A stretch of 64,000 nt of DNA from Halorubrum trapanicum. Its GTDB lineage: Archaea; Halobacteriota; Halobacteria; Halobacteriales; Haloferacaceae. Of the stretch, positions 24,594-34,714 are shown piece after piece. Both the position numbers and the translations under genes were made by a program. Position 1 is the stretch's first letter. Every line of letters begins with the position of its first letter. The notes under the pieces are model-generated. The model ran no database searches. It was not told the DNA's origin and worked only from the letters and a program-made list of their open reading frames with translations. The stretch lies in the NCBI RefSeq assembly GCF_002355655.1, contig NZ_AP017569.1, forward strand, positions 992,001-1,056,000, given 5' to 3'.

Positions 24594-25529
24594 ATGAAGG
24601 GATTCAACGGCTTCGCGGACGTGAGCGAGACGGACGTGACGAGAGCGATCGGAAACGAGTGGACGGACGGATTCCTCGACTTCACGGACTCCGAGGTCAT
24701 CGTCCTCGGCGGCGGCCCCTCCGGGCTGATGGCCGCGAAGGAGCTGGCCGAGCGCGGCGTGAAGGTGATGATCGTCGAGAAGAACAACTACCTCGGCGGC
24801 GGGTTCTGGCTCGGCGGCTTCCTGATGAACACGGTGACCGTCAGAGATCCCGCACAGGAGATCCTCGACGACCTCGACGTCGACTACGAGCCGGTCGCGG
24901 ACGTGGACGGCCTCTACACCGCGGCCGGGCCCGAGGCCTGCTCCGGGCTGATCAAGGCCGCGTGCGACGCCGGCGCGCGCGTCCAGAACATGACGGAGTT
25001 CACCGACCTCGTCGTCCGCGACGACCACGAGGTCGGCGGCATCGTGATGAACTGGACGCCGGTCCACGCGCTCCCGCGCGAGATCACCTGCGTCGACCCG
25101 ATCGCGGTCGAGTCCGACCTCGTGATCGACGCGACCGGCCACGACGCCGTCGCGATCAGCAAGCTCGACGAGCGCGGCGTCCTCTCCGCGCCCGGCATCG
25201 AGCACGCGAAGGAGCACAACACCGGCATGGACCAGACGGGCGACGGCGAGTACGGCGCCCCCGGCCACGACTCGCCCGGCCACGACTCGATGTGGGTCGG
25301 CGAGAGCGAGGACGCCGTCGTCGAGCACACCGGCGTCGTCCACGACGGCCTGATCGCCTCCGGGATGGCGGTCGCGACCGCGCACGGCCTCCCGCGGATG
25401 GGGCCGACGTTCGGCGCAATGTTAGTGTCGGGGAAGCGCGCCGCACAGACCGCGCTGGACGAGCTTGAGGTCGACGCGCCCGAGGTCGAGCTGTCGGTCG
25501 GGAGCGGGCCCGCGCCCGCAGACGACTGA
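24594..25529 (+). CDS. thi4: Thiazole synthase Thi4 (cysteine, single-turnover type)
   Basis: A 311-residue FAD/NAD-binding enzyme that builds the thiazole phosphate moiety of thiamine from NAD and glycine. The dinucleotide fold is [18 protein letters not shown]. Cys166 in REITCVDP aligns with the residue that donates sulfur in yeast Thi4 and in Haloferax, giving a suicide enzyme. Methanogen homologues have His there and use free sulfide. C-terminal [17 protein letters not shown] is conserved. It is monocistronic and flanked by repeat copies C and D. Confidence 0.94.
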   Translation: MKGFNGFADVSETDVTRAIGNEWTDGFLDFTDSEVIVLGGGPSGLMAAKELAERGVKVMIVEKNNYLGGGFWLGGFLMNTVTVRDPAQEILDDLDVDYEPVADVDGLYTAAGPEACSGLIKAACDAGARVQNMTEFTDLVVRDDHEVGGIVMNWTPVHALPREITCVDPIAVESDLVIDATGHDAVAISKLDERGVLSAPGIEHAKEHNTGMDQTGDGEYGAPGHDSPGHDSMWVGESEDAVVEHTGVVHDGLIASGMAVATAHGLPRMGPTFGAMLVSGKRAAQTALDELEVDAPEVELSVGSGPAPADD

Positions 25530-25581
25530 CGAGTCACCGCTGACGCTCCGGCGCCGGACTCCCCCGCGTACTCGGTCGATC

Positions 25582-25914
25582 TTTTATAAGTGGTTACCGA
25601 CGAAGCGACGGCGAACACCTCCAAAGCCCCAGCCGCGAGGACGCCGCACACTCGCTGCGCTCCTCACTCGGTCGCTCACTTCGTTCGCTCCCTCGTTGCG
25701 GTGCTTACGTCGTCTGCGGCGTCCTCGCGACTGCCCCTTTGAGTCCCGCCCCGCGCCGCACAGCGCCGCAGCCTCACGCCTCCCCAGCCTCGCGGCTCAC
25801 GCTTCGCGGCTGCGCCGCTCGCGTTCGCCGCGTCCCTCGCGCGTGCTGTCTCGCGGCCTCCGCTTCGCTCCGGCCGCTCGCAGGCACGCGCCGACCGCGT
25901 GTTGATTTATAAAC
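25582..25914 (-). repeat. Structured repeat copy D (candidate RNA)
   Basis: A minus-oriented copy lies between thi4 and pyk. Stem III pairs 25630-25648 with 25715-25733; read on the minus strand it has one U.G and 18 Watson-Crick pairs, with an inner GGACGCCGCA sequence unique to this copy. Stem I keeps GCGCGTGC/GCACGCGC with tandem GA; stem II closes with CGCGGC/GCCGCG. TTTATAAG (25583-25590) and TTTATAAA (25906-25913) mark the two ends. Confidence 0.85.
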
Positions 25915-26025
25915 GGACGTCGCGCTCCGGAGCCTGAACCCGCGACACGACCGTCCTTCACGAACGTTTACTCGGGAGCGACGCAACCGGGTGCCTTTTT
26001 CCGGCGCTACGTCGAACCCGGCGAC

Positions 26026-27783
26026 ATGCGAAACGCCAAGATCGTCTGTACGATCGGTCCCGCCTCGGACGACCGGGACACGATCCGCGGCCTCGCCGAC
26101 GCGGGGATGTCCGTCGTCCGGCTCAACGCCAGCCACGGAACGACCGACCACCGGGAGACGGTGATCGAGCGCGCTCGCGAGGTCGACGAGGAGATCGACG
26201 ACCCGCTCGCGGTGATGGTCGACCTGAAAGGGCCGGAGGTCCGCACCGCCGAGATCGACGAGCCGATCTCGCTCGCGACGGGGTCGGAGGTCACCTTCGC
26301 CGAGGGGGACGACGCGACCCCCGATCGCGTCGGCCTCACCCACTCGATCGGGGCCGCCGAACCGGGCGACACGATCCTGCTGGACGACGGCCGGATCGAG
26401 TGCCGCGTCGAGCGCGTCGACGGCGAGTCCGTGGTCGCGACGGTCGTCTCCGGCGGGAAGCTCGGCTCGCGGAAGGGCGTGAACCTCCCCGGCGTCGCCA
26501 TCGACGTCGACCTGATCACGCCCGAGGACGAGGCGGAGCTCGACCTCGCGGCCCGGACGAACGCGGACTTCGTCGCCGCCTCGTTCGTGCGCGACGCCGA
26601 CGACGTGTACCAGATCGCCGACGAGCTGGAGGCCCGCGGCGGCGCCGACATCCCGATCGTCGCGAAGATCGAGCGCGCCGGGGCGGTCGAGAACCTGGAG
26701 GGGATCGTCGACGCCGCCGACGGCGTGATGGTCGCCCGCGGCGACCTCGGCGTCGAGTGTCCCTTAGAGGACGTGCCCGTGATCCAGAAGCGCATCATCC
26801 GGACCTGCGTCAACGAGGGCGTCCCCGTCATCACCGCGACGGAGATGCTCGACTCGATGGTCTCCTCGCGGCGACCGACCCGCGCGGAGGCGTCCGACGT
26901 GGCCAACGCCGTCCTCGACGGCACCGACGCCGTGATGCTGTCGGGCGAGACCGCCGTCGGCGAGGACCCCGTCAACGTCGTGGAGACGATGGACCGGATC
27001 GTCCGGCAGATCGAGGCCAGCGACGAGTACGCGGAGACGCGCGAGCAGCGCGTCCCGACCGCGGAGGAGGGCTCGCGCACGGAGGCGCTGGCGCGGTCGG
27101 CGCGCTACCTCGCGCGCGACATCGGCGCGTCGACCGTCGTCGCCGTCTCCGAGTCCGGCTTCACCGCGCGCAAGACGGCCATGTTCCGGCCGGGCGTCCC
27201 GGTCGTCGCGACGACGCCGAACGACCGTGCCCGCCGCCAGCTCGCGCTCTCGTGGGGCGTCCGCCCCGTCCTGACCGAGTACGCCGACGACATGGAGGGG
27301 ATCCTCGACAACGCGGTCGACGCCGCGCTCGACCGCGGCGGCGCCAGGTCCGGCGACACCCTCGTGGTCCTCTCCGGCATGCTCACCGAGTTCGAGGGGA
27401 CGAACACGACGAACACCCTGAAGGTCCACGTCGCCGCCGAGACGGTCGTGACCGGGAAGGCGGTCGTCGCCGGCCGCGTCGCCGCCCCCGTTCACCGGAC
27501 CGAAGACGGCGACCTCGACGCGCTGCCGGACGGCTGCGTCGTCGCGCTCGGCGCCGACTTCGACGGCGAGTTCTCCGGCGACCTCGACCGGATCGCCGGC
27601 ATCATCGACGCCCGCGAGGGGATGACCGGCTACCCCGCCGTCGTCGCCCGCGAGCTCGGCGTCCCGATGGTCTCGGGCGCCGGCCTGCCCGAGTCCGTCG
27701 CGGACGGCACCACGGTGACCGTCGACGGCGAGCGCGGCGTCGTCTACGACGGCGACGTGCTCCGGGCGGCCCGAGATCGGTAG
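26026..27783 (+). CDS. pyk: Pyruvate kinase with C-terminal PEP-utiliser domain
   Basis: This enzyme makes pyruvate and ATP from PEP in glycolysis. At 585 residues it is about 110 longer than the core enzyme. The TIM barrel with MVDLKGPEVRT, IVAKIERAGAVENL and the substrate loop VITATEMLDSMV spans residues 1-345. The C-terminal allosteric-type domain follows. A PEP-utilising mobile domain ends the protein (RIAGIIDAREGMTGYPAVVARELGVPMVSGA), as in Bacillus-type enzymes. That extra domain lacks the phosphohistidine of PEP synthase: ARELGVP follows TGYPAV instead of TSHAA. Confidence 0.95.
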   Translation: MRNAKIVCTIGPASDDRDTIRGLADAGMSVVRLNASHGTTDHRETVIERAREVDEEIDDPLAVMVDLKGPEVRTAEIDEPISLATGSEVTFAEGDDATPDRVGLTHSIGAAEPGDTILLDDGRIECRVERVDGESVVATVVSGGKLGSRKGVNLPGVAIDVDLITPEDEAELDLAARTNADFVAASFVRDADDVYQIADELEARGGADIPIVAKIERAGAVENLEGIVDAADGVMVARGDLGVECPLEDVPVIQKRIIRTCVNEGVPVITATEMLDSMVSSRRPTRAEASDVANAVLDGTDAVMLSGETAVGEDPVNVVETMDRIVRQIEASDEYAETREQRVPTAEEGSRTEALARSARYLARDIGASTVVAVSESGFTARKTAMFRPGVPVVATTPNDRARRQLALSWGVRPVLTEYADDMEGILDNAVDAALDRGGARSGDTLVVLSGMLTEFEGTNTTNTLKVHVAAETVVTGKAVVAGRVAAPVHRTEDGDLDALPDGCVVALGADFDGEFSGDLDRIAGIIDAREGMTGYPAVVARELGVPMVSGAGLPESVADGTTVTVDGERGVVYDGDVLRAARDR

Positions 27784-27832
27784 GTCGCCCGACCCGAACG
27801 CACCGACCGCTCCGACCATCCCACCCGACCCG

Positions 27833-27904
27833 ACCGTCTCACCCGACCCGACCGTCTCACCCGACCCGACCGTCTCACCCGACCAGACCGCCCCATCCGA
27901 CCCG
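27833..27904. repeat. 18-bp tandem repeat downstream of pyk
   Basis: Four consecutive 18-base units (27833, 27851, 27869, 27887) follow ACCGTCTCACCCGACCCG; the last two carry one to three substitutions. Related CCGACC-rich sequence extends both sides (27790-27910). The array fills the gap between pyk and the next gene. Confidence 0.8.
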
Positions 27905-27953
27905 ACCGCCCGCGCCCGCCAGCCATTTATTACGGAGTCGCGTACGTCCGACC

Positions 27954-28241
27954 ATGAGCGACGAATCCGGCGACGAGGCCCGCGACCGGGACTCCGCCGA
28001 CGCCTCGGAGTCGGCGGAGTTCGGCGAGCGGAGCCGGGCCAACGACGCCGGCGACGAGAGCGCGGACGACGGGCGCGAGTGGCGCTTCGCGGTCGACGAC
28101 GTCGGCCCGGACGGGGTCACCGAGGACACCGCCACGCCGGCGGACGAGCCGATAGAGCCGGGCGACGTCACCCTCGAACACGCGGTCTTCGTCGTCCTCG
28201 GCGTCGCGCTCACGGTCGGCGTCCTGCTGGTCGGGTTCTGA
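27954..28241 (+). CDS. Small acidic single-helix membrane protein (DUF7312-like)
   Basis: A 95-residue protein. The first 70 residues are strongly acidic and Ser-rich, with the motif REWRFAVDDVG in the middle. A single transmembrane helix (LEHAVFVVLGVALTVGVLLVGF) ends the protein. The pattern resembles a haloarchaeal DUF annotated as DUF7312, but I assign that from memory. Its function is unknown. A CATTTATTA box at about 27924 lies 30 nt before the ATG. Confidence 0.75.
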   Translation: MSDESGDEARDRDSADASESAEFGERSRANDAGDESADDGREWRFAVDDVGPDGVTEDTATPADEPIEPGDVTLEHAVFVVLGVALTVGVLLVGF

Positions 28242-28346
28242 ACGCGACCGTCGCCGCTCGGGCGCGAACCCGCACCGACGGCGGCCGACCCGACCGACGC
28301 CGCGGGCGCGCGCACCACTTATCAGGCCGCGGCCGTAGGACCGAAC

Positions 28347-29003
28347 ATGAACGCGCTCGCACAGTCCGGGCTCCTCTCGCCGGACACCCTCCCGCTCCTG
28401 CTTTTGACCGCGGGGCTGCTGCTCTCGATGGCGGAGGCGCTCGCCCCGGGAGCGAACTTCATCGTCGTCGGCATCGCGCTCATCGGCGCGGGGCTCGGCG
28501 GGCTCGTGTTGAGTTCGCTCGGCGTCGCCGGCGCCCTCCTCACGCTGCTCATGGCGCTCCTGACGCTCGCCTTCGGCGCCGCCGCGTTCTACGGCTACCA
28601 CGAGTTCGACCTCTACGGCGGAAAAGGGCAGCAGCAGACCAGCGACAGCGACTCGCTGAAGGGGAAGACGGGGACGGTCACGGAGCGGGTGACCCCCACG
28701 GGCGGCGAGGTGAAGCTCTCCGGCGGCGGGTTCAACCCCCACTACTCCGCGCGCTCGATGGACGGCGAGATCGACGAGGGCGAGGAGGTGATGGTGGTCG
28801 ACCCCGGCGGCGGCAACGTCGTCACCGTGGAGTCGACCGGGTACGTCGAGGACGACATCGATCGCGAGCTGGCGGCCGACCGCGCGCGGAAGGCGGCCGC
28901 GAGCGACGCCGACGCGGATGAGACCGCCGCGAGCGAGGCGGAAGGAGACGGCGCGGAGCCGGAGACCGACGCGGAACGGGAGCCGGAGTTCGACCGGGAG
29001 TGA
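28347..29003 (+). CDS. NfeD-like membrane protein
   Basis: A 218-residue protein. Two or three hydrophobic helices fill residues 10-85 (PLLLLTAGLLLSMAEALAPGANFIVVG, AGALLTLLMALLTLAFGAAAF). An OB-fold domain follows, with LKGKTGTVTERVTPTGGEVKLSG and EVMVVDPGGGNVVTVE, the NfeD C-terminal signature. An acidic tail closes it. NfeD proteins partner stomatins and membrane serine proteases; no stomatin is adjacent here, although SppA is encoded 10 kb away. Confidence 0.85.
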   Translation: MNALAQSGLLSPDTLPLLLLTAGLLLSMAEALAPGANFIVVGIALIGAGLGGLVLSSLGVAGALLTLLMALLTLAFGAAAFYGYHEFDLYGGKGQQQTSDSDSLKGKTGTVTERVTPTGGEVKLSGGGFNPHYSARSMDGEIDEGEEVMVVDPGGGNVVTVESTGYVEDDIDRELAADRARKAAASDADADETAASEAEGDGAEPETDAEREPEFDRE

Positions 29004-29083
29004 GGCGCCCCGGCGGAAACGCCGCTCCCCCGCCCGAACCGCGACCGGAAAAGCACTTGTCCGTCGCCGCCGATTCCCCGGCG

Positions 29084-29827
29084 ATGCCCTCCCCGCTCTC
29101 CGCTCTCGCGAGCCTGCCCGGTAGCCTCATCGACCGCGTCCGCGACGCCTTCGACTCCCCCCGCGCCGGCGGGGTCGCGGTCGCGCTCGTCGTGGTCGTC
29201 ACGATCGGCACCAGCGTCGGGATCCTCGCGCTCGGGGCCGTGTTCGACGCGACCGTCGACCAGCAGATCACCGTCGACAACCCGGACCGCCCCCTGGAGT
29301 CGACCTGCGAGGCGTTCGGCGACGACTCGGATTCGGTCTTCGCCGAGGAGTGCGACGAGCCGGCGCGGACCGAGGTCGACGCGGGGGAGGAGCTCCGCGA
29401 CGCCGCGACGGGACTCGTCCATTACGGGCTGTTCGGCGTCCCGCTCTGGTGGGCGCTGTTCGCGGTCGCGCTCCACGTCGGGGCGCGCGTCGCGGGCGGC
29501 TCCGGCTCCGTCGGCGACTCATTCGTGATCGCCGGCTGGGCGATCGGCGCCGAACTGCTCCGGCTCGCCGCCGGCCTCGCGGCGATCTGGTACACGCTCT
29601 CGAACGCGGCGATATCCGGGTCGACCGGCGAGGCGGTGGCGAGCGACGTCGTCGCCGCGATCACGGGCGCGACCGGCCCGCTGCTCGTGGCGTCCGCGGT
29701 CGCGATCGCGGTCCAGTGGGTGATCGTCGTCGGCGGGCTGGAGGCCGAGTACGACCTCGGCCGCGGGGCCGCGGCGGGGGTGACGACGTTCTTCGCCGTC
29801 GTCGCGCTGCTGCTCGCGGCGATCTGA
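29084..29827 (+). CDS. Yip1-like polytopic membrane protein
   Basis: A 247-residue membrane protein with an N-terminal amphipathic region (SLIDRVRDAFDSPRAGG). One helix is followed by an extracytoplasmic loop with a Cys pair (TCEAF, EECDEP) and four more helices, the arrangement of haloarchaeal Yip1-domain proteins. Its function is unknown. The two loop cysteines could form a disulfide outside the cell. The ATG at 29084 fits the hydrophobic start; an in-frame upstream open stretch overlapping NfeD is rejected. Confidence 0.75.
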   Translation: MPSPLSALASLPGSLIDRVRDAFDSPRAGGVAVALVVVVTIGTSVGILALGAVFDATVDQQITVDNPDRPLESTCEAFGDDSDSVFAEECDEPARTEVDAGEELRDAATGLVHYGLFGVPLWWALFAVALHVGARVAGGSGSVGDSFVIAGWAIGAELLRLAAGLAAIWYTLSNAAISGSTGEAVASDVVAAITGATGPLLVASAVAIAVQWVIVVGGLEAEYDLGRGAAAGVTTFFAVVALLLAAI

Positions 29828-29952
29828 CCGCCCGCCGAGCCTCCCGCCAGACTGGTCGCGACCGGAGGCGCCGAGCGCCTCGCCGACGCCGCCCGGGCGC
29901 TCGCGACCGCGGATTCGGGAGTTTTTAAGCCGCCGGCGCTCCCCGTCTCGGT

Positions 29953-30576
29953 ATGATCCTGTCCGACGCCGACATCCTCGACCGGCTCGCCGAGGGCGAC
30001 CTCGCGATCGAGCCGCTCGACGACGTCGACCAGCAGGTCCAGCCCGCGAGCGTGGACCTGCGGCTCGGCGAGCGGTTCCTGGAGTTCCAGCGCACCAACA
30101 TCCCCTGTATCCACCCCACCGACGCGGGCGAGGTGGGCGAGTACGTCATCGAGACGACCGTCGACGAGGGCGACGAGTTCATCCTCCACCCCGGCGACTT
30201 CGTGCTCGGGACGACCGCCGAGCGCGTCGCGATCCCCGACGACCTCGTCGCGCACGTCGAGGGGCGCTCCTCGCTCGGGCGGCTCGCGATCGTGGTCCAT
30301 GCAACAGCCGGTCTGTGCGACCCCGGCTACGAGGGCCAGATCACCCTCGAATTGTCGAACCTCGGCACCGCCCCCGTGGCGCTGTCGCCGGGCATGCGCG
30401 TCTCGCAGCTCACCTTCACGGAGCTGAAGCGGCCCGCAGAGCGCCCGTACGGCGCCGAACGCGGCTCGAAGTACCAGGGACAGGACGGGCCGCAGGCGTC
30501 GCGGATCGGCGACGACCCCGAGTTCGCGGGCGAGGATGGCGACCGGGCGGCGGGCTCGGAGGGCGGAGAGCGATGA
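29953..30576 (+). CDS. dcd: dCTP deaminase
   Basis: A 207-residue trimeric enzyme that converts dCTP to dUTP (or dUMP in the bifunctional type). The family motifs are clear: [44 protein letters not shown] with the catalytic Glu of the RSSLGR region, and [14 protein letters not shown] near the C-terminus. A 35-residue acidic extension follows the core. A TTTTTAAG box at 29921-29928 lies 25 nt before the ATG. The stop overlaps the start of the next gene (ATGA). Confidence 0.94.
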   Translation: MILSDADILDRLAEGDLAIEPLDDVDQQVQPASVDLRLGERFLEFQRTNIPCIHPTDAGEVGEYVIETTVDEGDEFILHPGDFVLGTTAERVAIPDDLVAHVEGRSSLGRLAIVVHATAGLCDPGYEGQITLELSNLGTAPVALSPGMRVSQLTFTELKRPAERPYGAERGSKYQGQDGPQASRIGDDPEFAGEDGDRAAGSEGGER

Positions 30577-31481
30577 GGTTCATCGAGGAGGTCGTCGTCG
30601 ACGAGTTCCTGCCGACCGTCCGCTCGATGCTCGCCGAGGACCTCCGCGACCGCGGGTTCACGCAGTCGGAGGTCGCCGACGCGCTCGGCATCTCGCAGTC
30701 CGCGGTCTCGAAGTACGCCGCCGGCGACGTGGCGAGACACGAGCGGATCGTCGGCGACGAGCGCGTGCGCGACCTCGTCGAGCGCGTGGGCGAGGGGCTC
30801 GCGAGCGGCGACCTCACGCCCGTGGCGGCGCTCGTCGAGATCGAGGTGCTGATCCGCCAGCTGGAGGAGGGAGACCTCCTCGCGGACCTCCACGAGGCGG
30901 CCATGCCCGCGCTCGCCGACGCCGACGTGGAGTTCTCGGTCCACGACCCGGACAGCGGCCTCCGCGAGCGCGAGCGCGTCCTCACCTCGGTCCGGCGCGG
31001 GCTCCGGACCCTGACGAACGCCTCCGGGTTCGCCGGGCTCATCCCGAACGTCGGCGCGAACGTCGCCGAGTGTCTCGCCGACGCGGCCACCGTCGACGAC
31101 GTCGCGGCGGTCCCCGGCCGGCTCGTCGACGTGAAGGGCCGGGCGATGGTGCCCGGCGAGCCGGAGTTCGGCGTGAGCGAACACGTCGCGACGGTGCTGC
31201 TCGCGGCGCGCGAGGCGGGCGCGGACGTCCGCGGCGCGGTCAATCTCCGGTACGACCCGGGGACCGTCGAGGCGCTCGCGGCCGATCACCCGACCGTCGA
31301 GTTCGACGCGGAGCGACCGACCCGCGAGGCCGTCGCCGACGCGGTCGCGGCGGCCGACCGCCCGGCCGGTTCGGAGACGCTCGTGGCCTACCAGACCGGC
31401 GCGGTCGGCGTCGAACCGATCGTCTACGTCCTCGCGCCGACCGCGGCCGAGGCCGCGCGGATCGTCCGCGAACTGTTGTGA
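30573..31481 (+). CDS. thiR: HTH-ThiN protein, likely thiamine regulator ThiR
   Basis: A 302-residue protein. Residues about 28-52 form a helix-turn-helix ([21 protein letters not shown]). The C-terminal half is a ThiN-type domain ([45 protein letters not shown]), which binds thiamine phosphates. Stand-alone HTH-ThiN proteins are the archaeal repressors ThiR controlling thi4 and thiC. It lacks a ThiD kinase domain, so a purely biosynthetic ThiDN role is less likely. It is translationally coupled to dcd by a 4-bp ATGA overlap. Confidence 0.88.
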   Translation: MRFIEEVVVDEFLPTVRSMLAEDLRDRGFTQSEVADALGISQSAVSKYAAGDVARHERIVGDERVRDLVERVGEGLASGDLTPVAALVEIEVLIRQLEEGDLLADLHEAAMPALADADVEFSVHDPDSGLRERERVLTSVRRGLRTLTNASGFAGLIPNVGANVAECLADAATVDDVAAVPGRLVDVKGRAMVPGEPEFGVSEHVATVLLAAREAGADVRGAVNLRYDPGTVEALAADHPTVEFDAERPTREAVADAVAAADRPAGSETLVAYQTGAVGVEPIVYVLAPTAAEAARIVRELL

Positions 31482-31807
31482 GCCGGTGCGGGCCGCCCGC
31501 GGCCCGCCGCGGACCGACCGCCGCCGACGCTTTTTAGACCGGACCGCACGAATCGAGGGGTGTGACTCGGATCCGACGGCCCGGGATGCGGATGCGCTCC
31601 TCCTAGCGACGGGCGGACCCGTCGCGTCGTCGCCGACCGGTAACGCGGTCGACGCCGCCGCGGCGGCGAATCCCGTCGCCTCTCCGCAGCGCCCGGGCCG
31701 TCGACAGCCTCGCGGACCGCGCAAACCTCCTCGCGACCTGCGCGATCCTCGTCGGCCCCGAACCAGCGGGCTTTAGACCCGATCGACCGACACACGACAC
31801 ACATCAC
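31482..31807. other. Intergenic region before metG
   Basis: The 326 bases contain a T-rich stretch (CTTTTTAGA at about 31529), possibly the thiR terminator or a promoter, and a CTTTAGA TATA-like box at about 31772, 36 nt before the metG ATG. A 96-codon open frame (31486-31776) lacks protein-like features. Nothing else is recognised. Confidence 0.45.
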
Positions 31808-33940
31808 ATGAGCCACGACGACTTCCCCACCGACGCGCCCGCGGTGGTGACCTGTGGACTGCCGTACGCCAACGGCGACCTCCACATCGGCCACCTCCGC
31901 ACCTACGTCGGCGGCGACGTGTACAGCCGCGCACTCGAACGACTCGGCCAGGAGACCGCGTTCGTCTCCGGCTCCGACATGCACGGGACGCCGGTCGCGG
32001 TCAACGCCGAGCAGGCTGGCGTCTCGCCCGAGGAGTTCGCGCTCGACTGGCACGAGCAGTACGCCGAGACGTTCCCGAAGTTCAACGTCGACTTCGACAA
32101 CTACGGCCACACCCACGACGAGACGAACACCGAGATCACCCGGGAGCTCGTCCGCGACCTCGACGAGGCGGGCCACCTCTACGAGAAGGAGATCATGGTG
32201 GCGTACGACCCCGTCGACGACCAGTACCTCCCCGACCGGTACGTCGAGGGGACCTGCCCGTACTGCGGCGCGCACGCCCGCGGCGACGAGTGCGACGAGG
32301 GGTGCCAGCGCCACCTCGAACCCGGAGAAGTGGAGGACCCCGAGTCGACGATCACCGGCAACCCCGCGGAGTACCGCGAGCGCACCCACAAGTTCTTCGC
32401 GGTCTCCGAGTTCGCCGACTACCTCTCCGACTTCCTCGACCGCCTCGAAGGCACCTCGAACGCCCGCAACCAGCCCCGCGAGTGGATCGAACAGGGGCTT
32501 CAGGACTGGTGTATCACCCGCGACATGGACTGGGGGGTCGACTACCCCGGAGAGAACCCGGAGGATTTGGTCCTCTACGTCTGGGTCGACGCCCCGATCG
32601 AGTACATCTCCTCGACGAAGCAGTACTCCGAGCGCGTCGGCGCCGACGCGTTCGACTGGGAGACGGCGTGGAAGGAGGGCGTCAGCGACGAGCATCCGGA
32701 GGGCGGCGAGATCGTCCACGTGATCGGCCGCGACATCATCCAGCACCACACGATCTTCTGGCCCGCGATGCTGGAGGCGACCGACCACGCGGAGCCGCGC
32801 GCGGTATTGGCGTCCGGCTTCGTCACCCTCGACGGCAAGGGGTTCTCCACGAGCCGCGACCGCGCGGTCTGGGCCGACGAGTACCTCGACGAGGGGTTCC
32901 ACCCGGACCCGCTGCGCTACTACCTCGCGACCAACGGCGGGTTCCAGCAGGACGTGGACTTCTCGTGGGAGAAGTTCGCCGAGCGCGTCAACACCGAGCT
33001 GGTGGGGACCGTCGGCAACTTCCTCTACCGCTCCCTGCTGTTCGCCCACCGCAACTACGAGGACGGCCCCGACGCCGACGCCCCGAGCGACGAGGTGGCG
33101 GCGCGGATCGACGAGGCGGTCGAGGAGTTCGCCGCCGCGGTCAACGACTACTCCGTCCGCGCGCTCGGCGACGCCGTCACCGACCTCGCGCGGTTCGGCA
33201 ACGAGTACATCCAGCGCAACGAGCCGTGGAAGCTCGTCGACGAGGAGCCCGCGGAAGCGGAGCAGGTCATCTACGACTGCGTCGCGCTCGCGAAGGCGAT
33301 CGCGGTCCTCTTCGAGCCGCTGGCCCCCGAGAAGAGCGAGCGCCTCTGGGACCAGCTCGGCGAGCCCGGCACCGTCCACGACGCGACGGTCGAGGCCGCA
33401 CGCGAGGGGCCCGCCGGCGACCTGAGCGAGCCGACCGAGCTGTTCGAGCAGGTCGAAGACGAGCGCGTCGAGTCCTTGAACGAGAAGCTCGAAGCGCGCG
33501 TCGCCGAGTCGGAGAGCGACGACGGCGACGGGAGTGAGGGCGACGAGACGGACGAAGAGAGCGACGACAACGAAACCGACACCGACGACACCGACGTGAC
33601 CGATATCGAACCCCTCAGCGACGACCGCATCAGCTTCGACGAGTTCCAGGAACTGGACATCCGCGTGGGGCGGATCGAAGCGGCCGAGGGAATCGAGGGC
33701 GCCGACGACCTCGTGAAGCTCACGGTCGATCTGGGCGCGGAGATCCGGACGATCGTCGCGGGGCTCAAGCAGCTCCACGACGTCGACGGCCTGCCCGACA
33801 CGAAGGTTATCGTGCTCGCGAACATGGAGACGGCGGAGCTGTTCGGCGTCGAGTCGAACGGCATGGTCCTCGCGGCCGGCGAGGAGGCCGACCTCCTCAC
33901 CACCTACGAGGACGCCGAACCGGGTACGAAGGTGAAGTAG
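31808..33940 (+). CDS. metG: Methionyl-tRNA synthetase
   Basis: A 710-residue class I synthetase. The HIGH motif is His26-Ile-Gly-His29 (GDLHIGHLRT). The zinc-binding connective domain contains CPYCGAHARGDECDEGC. KGFSTSR (344-350) is the KMSKS counterpart. The anticodon-binding helix bundle follows. After an acidic linker of roughly 30 residues (DGDGSEGDETDEESDD region) the C-terminal OB-fold EMAP-II/Trbp111-like domain (from about residue 607, ELDIRVGRIEAAEG) aids tRNA binding and dimerisation. This fused C-terminal domain is usual in haloarchaea. Confidence 0.96.
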   Translation: MSHDDFPTDAPAVVTCGLPYANGDLHIGHLRTYVGGDVYSRALERLGQETAFVSGSDMHGTPVAVNAEQAGVSPEEFALDWHEQYAETFPKFNVDFDNYGHTHDETNTEITRELVRDLDEAGHLYEKEIMVAYDPVDDQYLPDRYVEGTCPYCGAHARGDECDEGCQRHLEPGEVEDPESTITGNPAEYRERTHKFFAVSEFADYLSDFLDRLEGTSNARNQPREWIEQGLQDWCITRDMDWGVDYPGENPEDLVLYVWVDAPIEYISSTKQYSERVGADAFDWETAWKEGVSDEHPEGGEIVHVIGRDIIQHHTIFWPAMLEATDHAEPRAVLASGFVTLDGKGFSTSRDRAVWADEYLDEGFHPDPLRYYLATNGGFQQDVDFSWEKFAERVNTELVGTVGNFLYRSLLFAHRNYEDGPDADAPSDEVAARIDEAVEEFAAAVNDYSVRALGDAVTDLARFGNEYIQRNEPWKLVDEEPAEAEQVIYDCVALAKAIAVLFEPLAPEKSERLWDQLGEPGTVHDATVEAAREGPAGDLSEPTELFEQVEDERVESLNEKLEARVAESESDDGDGSEGDETDEESDDNETDTDDTDVTDIEPLSDDRISFDEFQELDIRVGRIEAAEGIEGADDLVKLTVDLGAEIRTIVAGLKQLHDVDGLPDTKVIVLANMETAELFGVESNGMVLAAGEEADLLTTYEDAEPGTKVK

Positions 33941-34011
33941 CCCGAACCGCGGCAGACCGCGGCGCGGTTTCTCGAAGTTTTATTTGACTGACCGTTGAAC
34001 GCGGGACCGCA

Positions 34012-34221
34012 ATGGCCCTCCTTCCCCGCTGGTTCGAGGCGCTGTCGTTCCAAGCACAGATCGTCGTCCTCGCGCTGGTGTTCGATCCGATCGGCTTCGG
34101 CGCCGGCTACCTGCTCGGTCCCGAGTTCGGCGTCGAACCGATCCTCGGCGGCGTCTACGGACTCGTCGCCGCGAGCGTCCCGACGTCGCTGCTCGTGCTG
34201 CGCGAGTCGATGGCGGGATAG
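34012..34221 (+). CDS. Small two-helix membrane protein
   Basis: A 69-residue protein starting MALLPRWFEALSFQAQIVVLALVFDPIGFGAGYLLG, with two hydrophobic segments and a short basic N-terminus. No motif is recognised. TTTTATTTG at about 33978-33986 is a TATA box 26-34 nt before the ATG, so the gene has its own promoter downstream of metG. Its size and composition match conserved haloarchaeal mini-membrane proteins. Confidence 0.75.
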   Translation: MALLPRWFEALSFQAQIVVLALVFDPIGFGAGYLLGPEFGVEPILGGVYGLVAASVPTSLLVLRESMAG

Positions 34222-34255
34222 GCCGGCGCACGGTCCGCGCGGTCCGGAACTGTCC

Positions 34256-34675
34256 TCAGGCGTCGAGCACCTCGATCAGGTTCCCCTCCGGGTCGCGAAC
34301 GAACAGGACGGTCGTCCCGCTCTCGGTCGTCCGCGGCGGACTCAGCGTCTCGACGTCGTCCCTGAGGTCGGCGTAGAACGCTTCGACGTCGTCGACGGTG
34401 AGCCCGAAGTGGGTCGCGCCGGGCCGGTTCAGCTCGGGCTCGGCGGCCGGGCTGCCGTCCGGATCGTACGCGACGAGTTCGAGGCGGACGCCGTCGGCGT
34501 CGAGATGAGCGAACTCCGCCGCGGCGCCCTCGACGGCGACCGCCTCGGCGAAGGCGTCGCCGCCGACCGAGAACTCGGCGACGACGTCGAGGTCGAACGT
34601 CTCGGCGTAGAACTCGACGGCGCGGTCGAGGTCGGCGACGGTGACGCCGACGTGGTGCGCGGTTGGGTCGGACAC
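34256..34675 (-). CDS. VOC-superfamily (glyoxalase-like) protein
   Basis: A 139-residue protein with two beta-alpha-beta-beta-beta modules, starting HHVGVTVADLDRAVEFYAETF and ending VLFVRDPEGNLIEVLD. His in HHVGVT, a His in THFGLTV and the final Glu in IEV are the usual metal ligands of this superfamily. It might be a lactoylglutathione-lyase-like isomerase or dioxygenase; the substrate is unknown. The start is GTG at 34675. Confidence 0.88.
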   Translation of the reverse strand: MSDPTAHHVGVTVADLDRAVEFYAETFDLDVVAEFSVGGDAFAEAVAVEGAAAEFAHLDADGVRLELVAYDPDGSPAAEPELNRPGATHFGLTVDDVEAFYADLRDDVETLSPPRTTESGTTVLFVRDPEGNLIEVLDA

Positions 34676-34714
34676 GGCCGGTCGGACGGTCGGCTCCCGG
34701 GAAACCGTGTCGGG

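Noticed and set aside
31486-31776. 96-codon ORF between thiR and metG
   Set aside because: The translation is Arg-rich with a short Ala stretch, no conserved pattern and no promoter placement.
31424-33778. 784-codon open frame antisense to metG
   Set aside because: Same GC-driven artefact; metG motifs are unmistakable on the plus strand.
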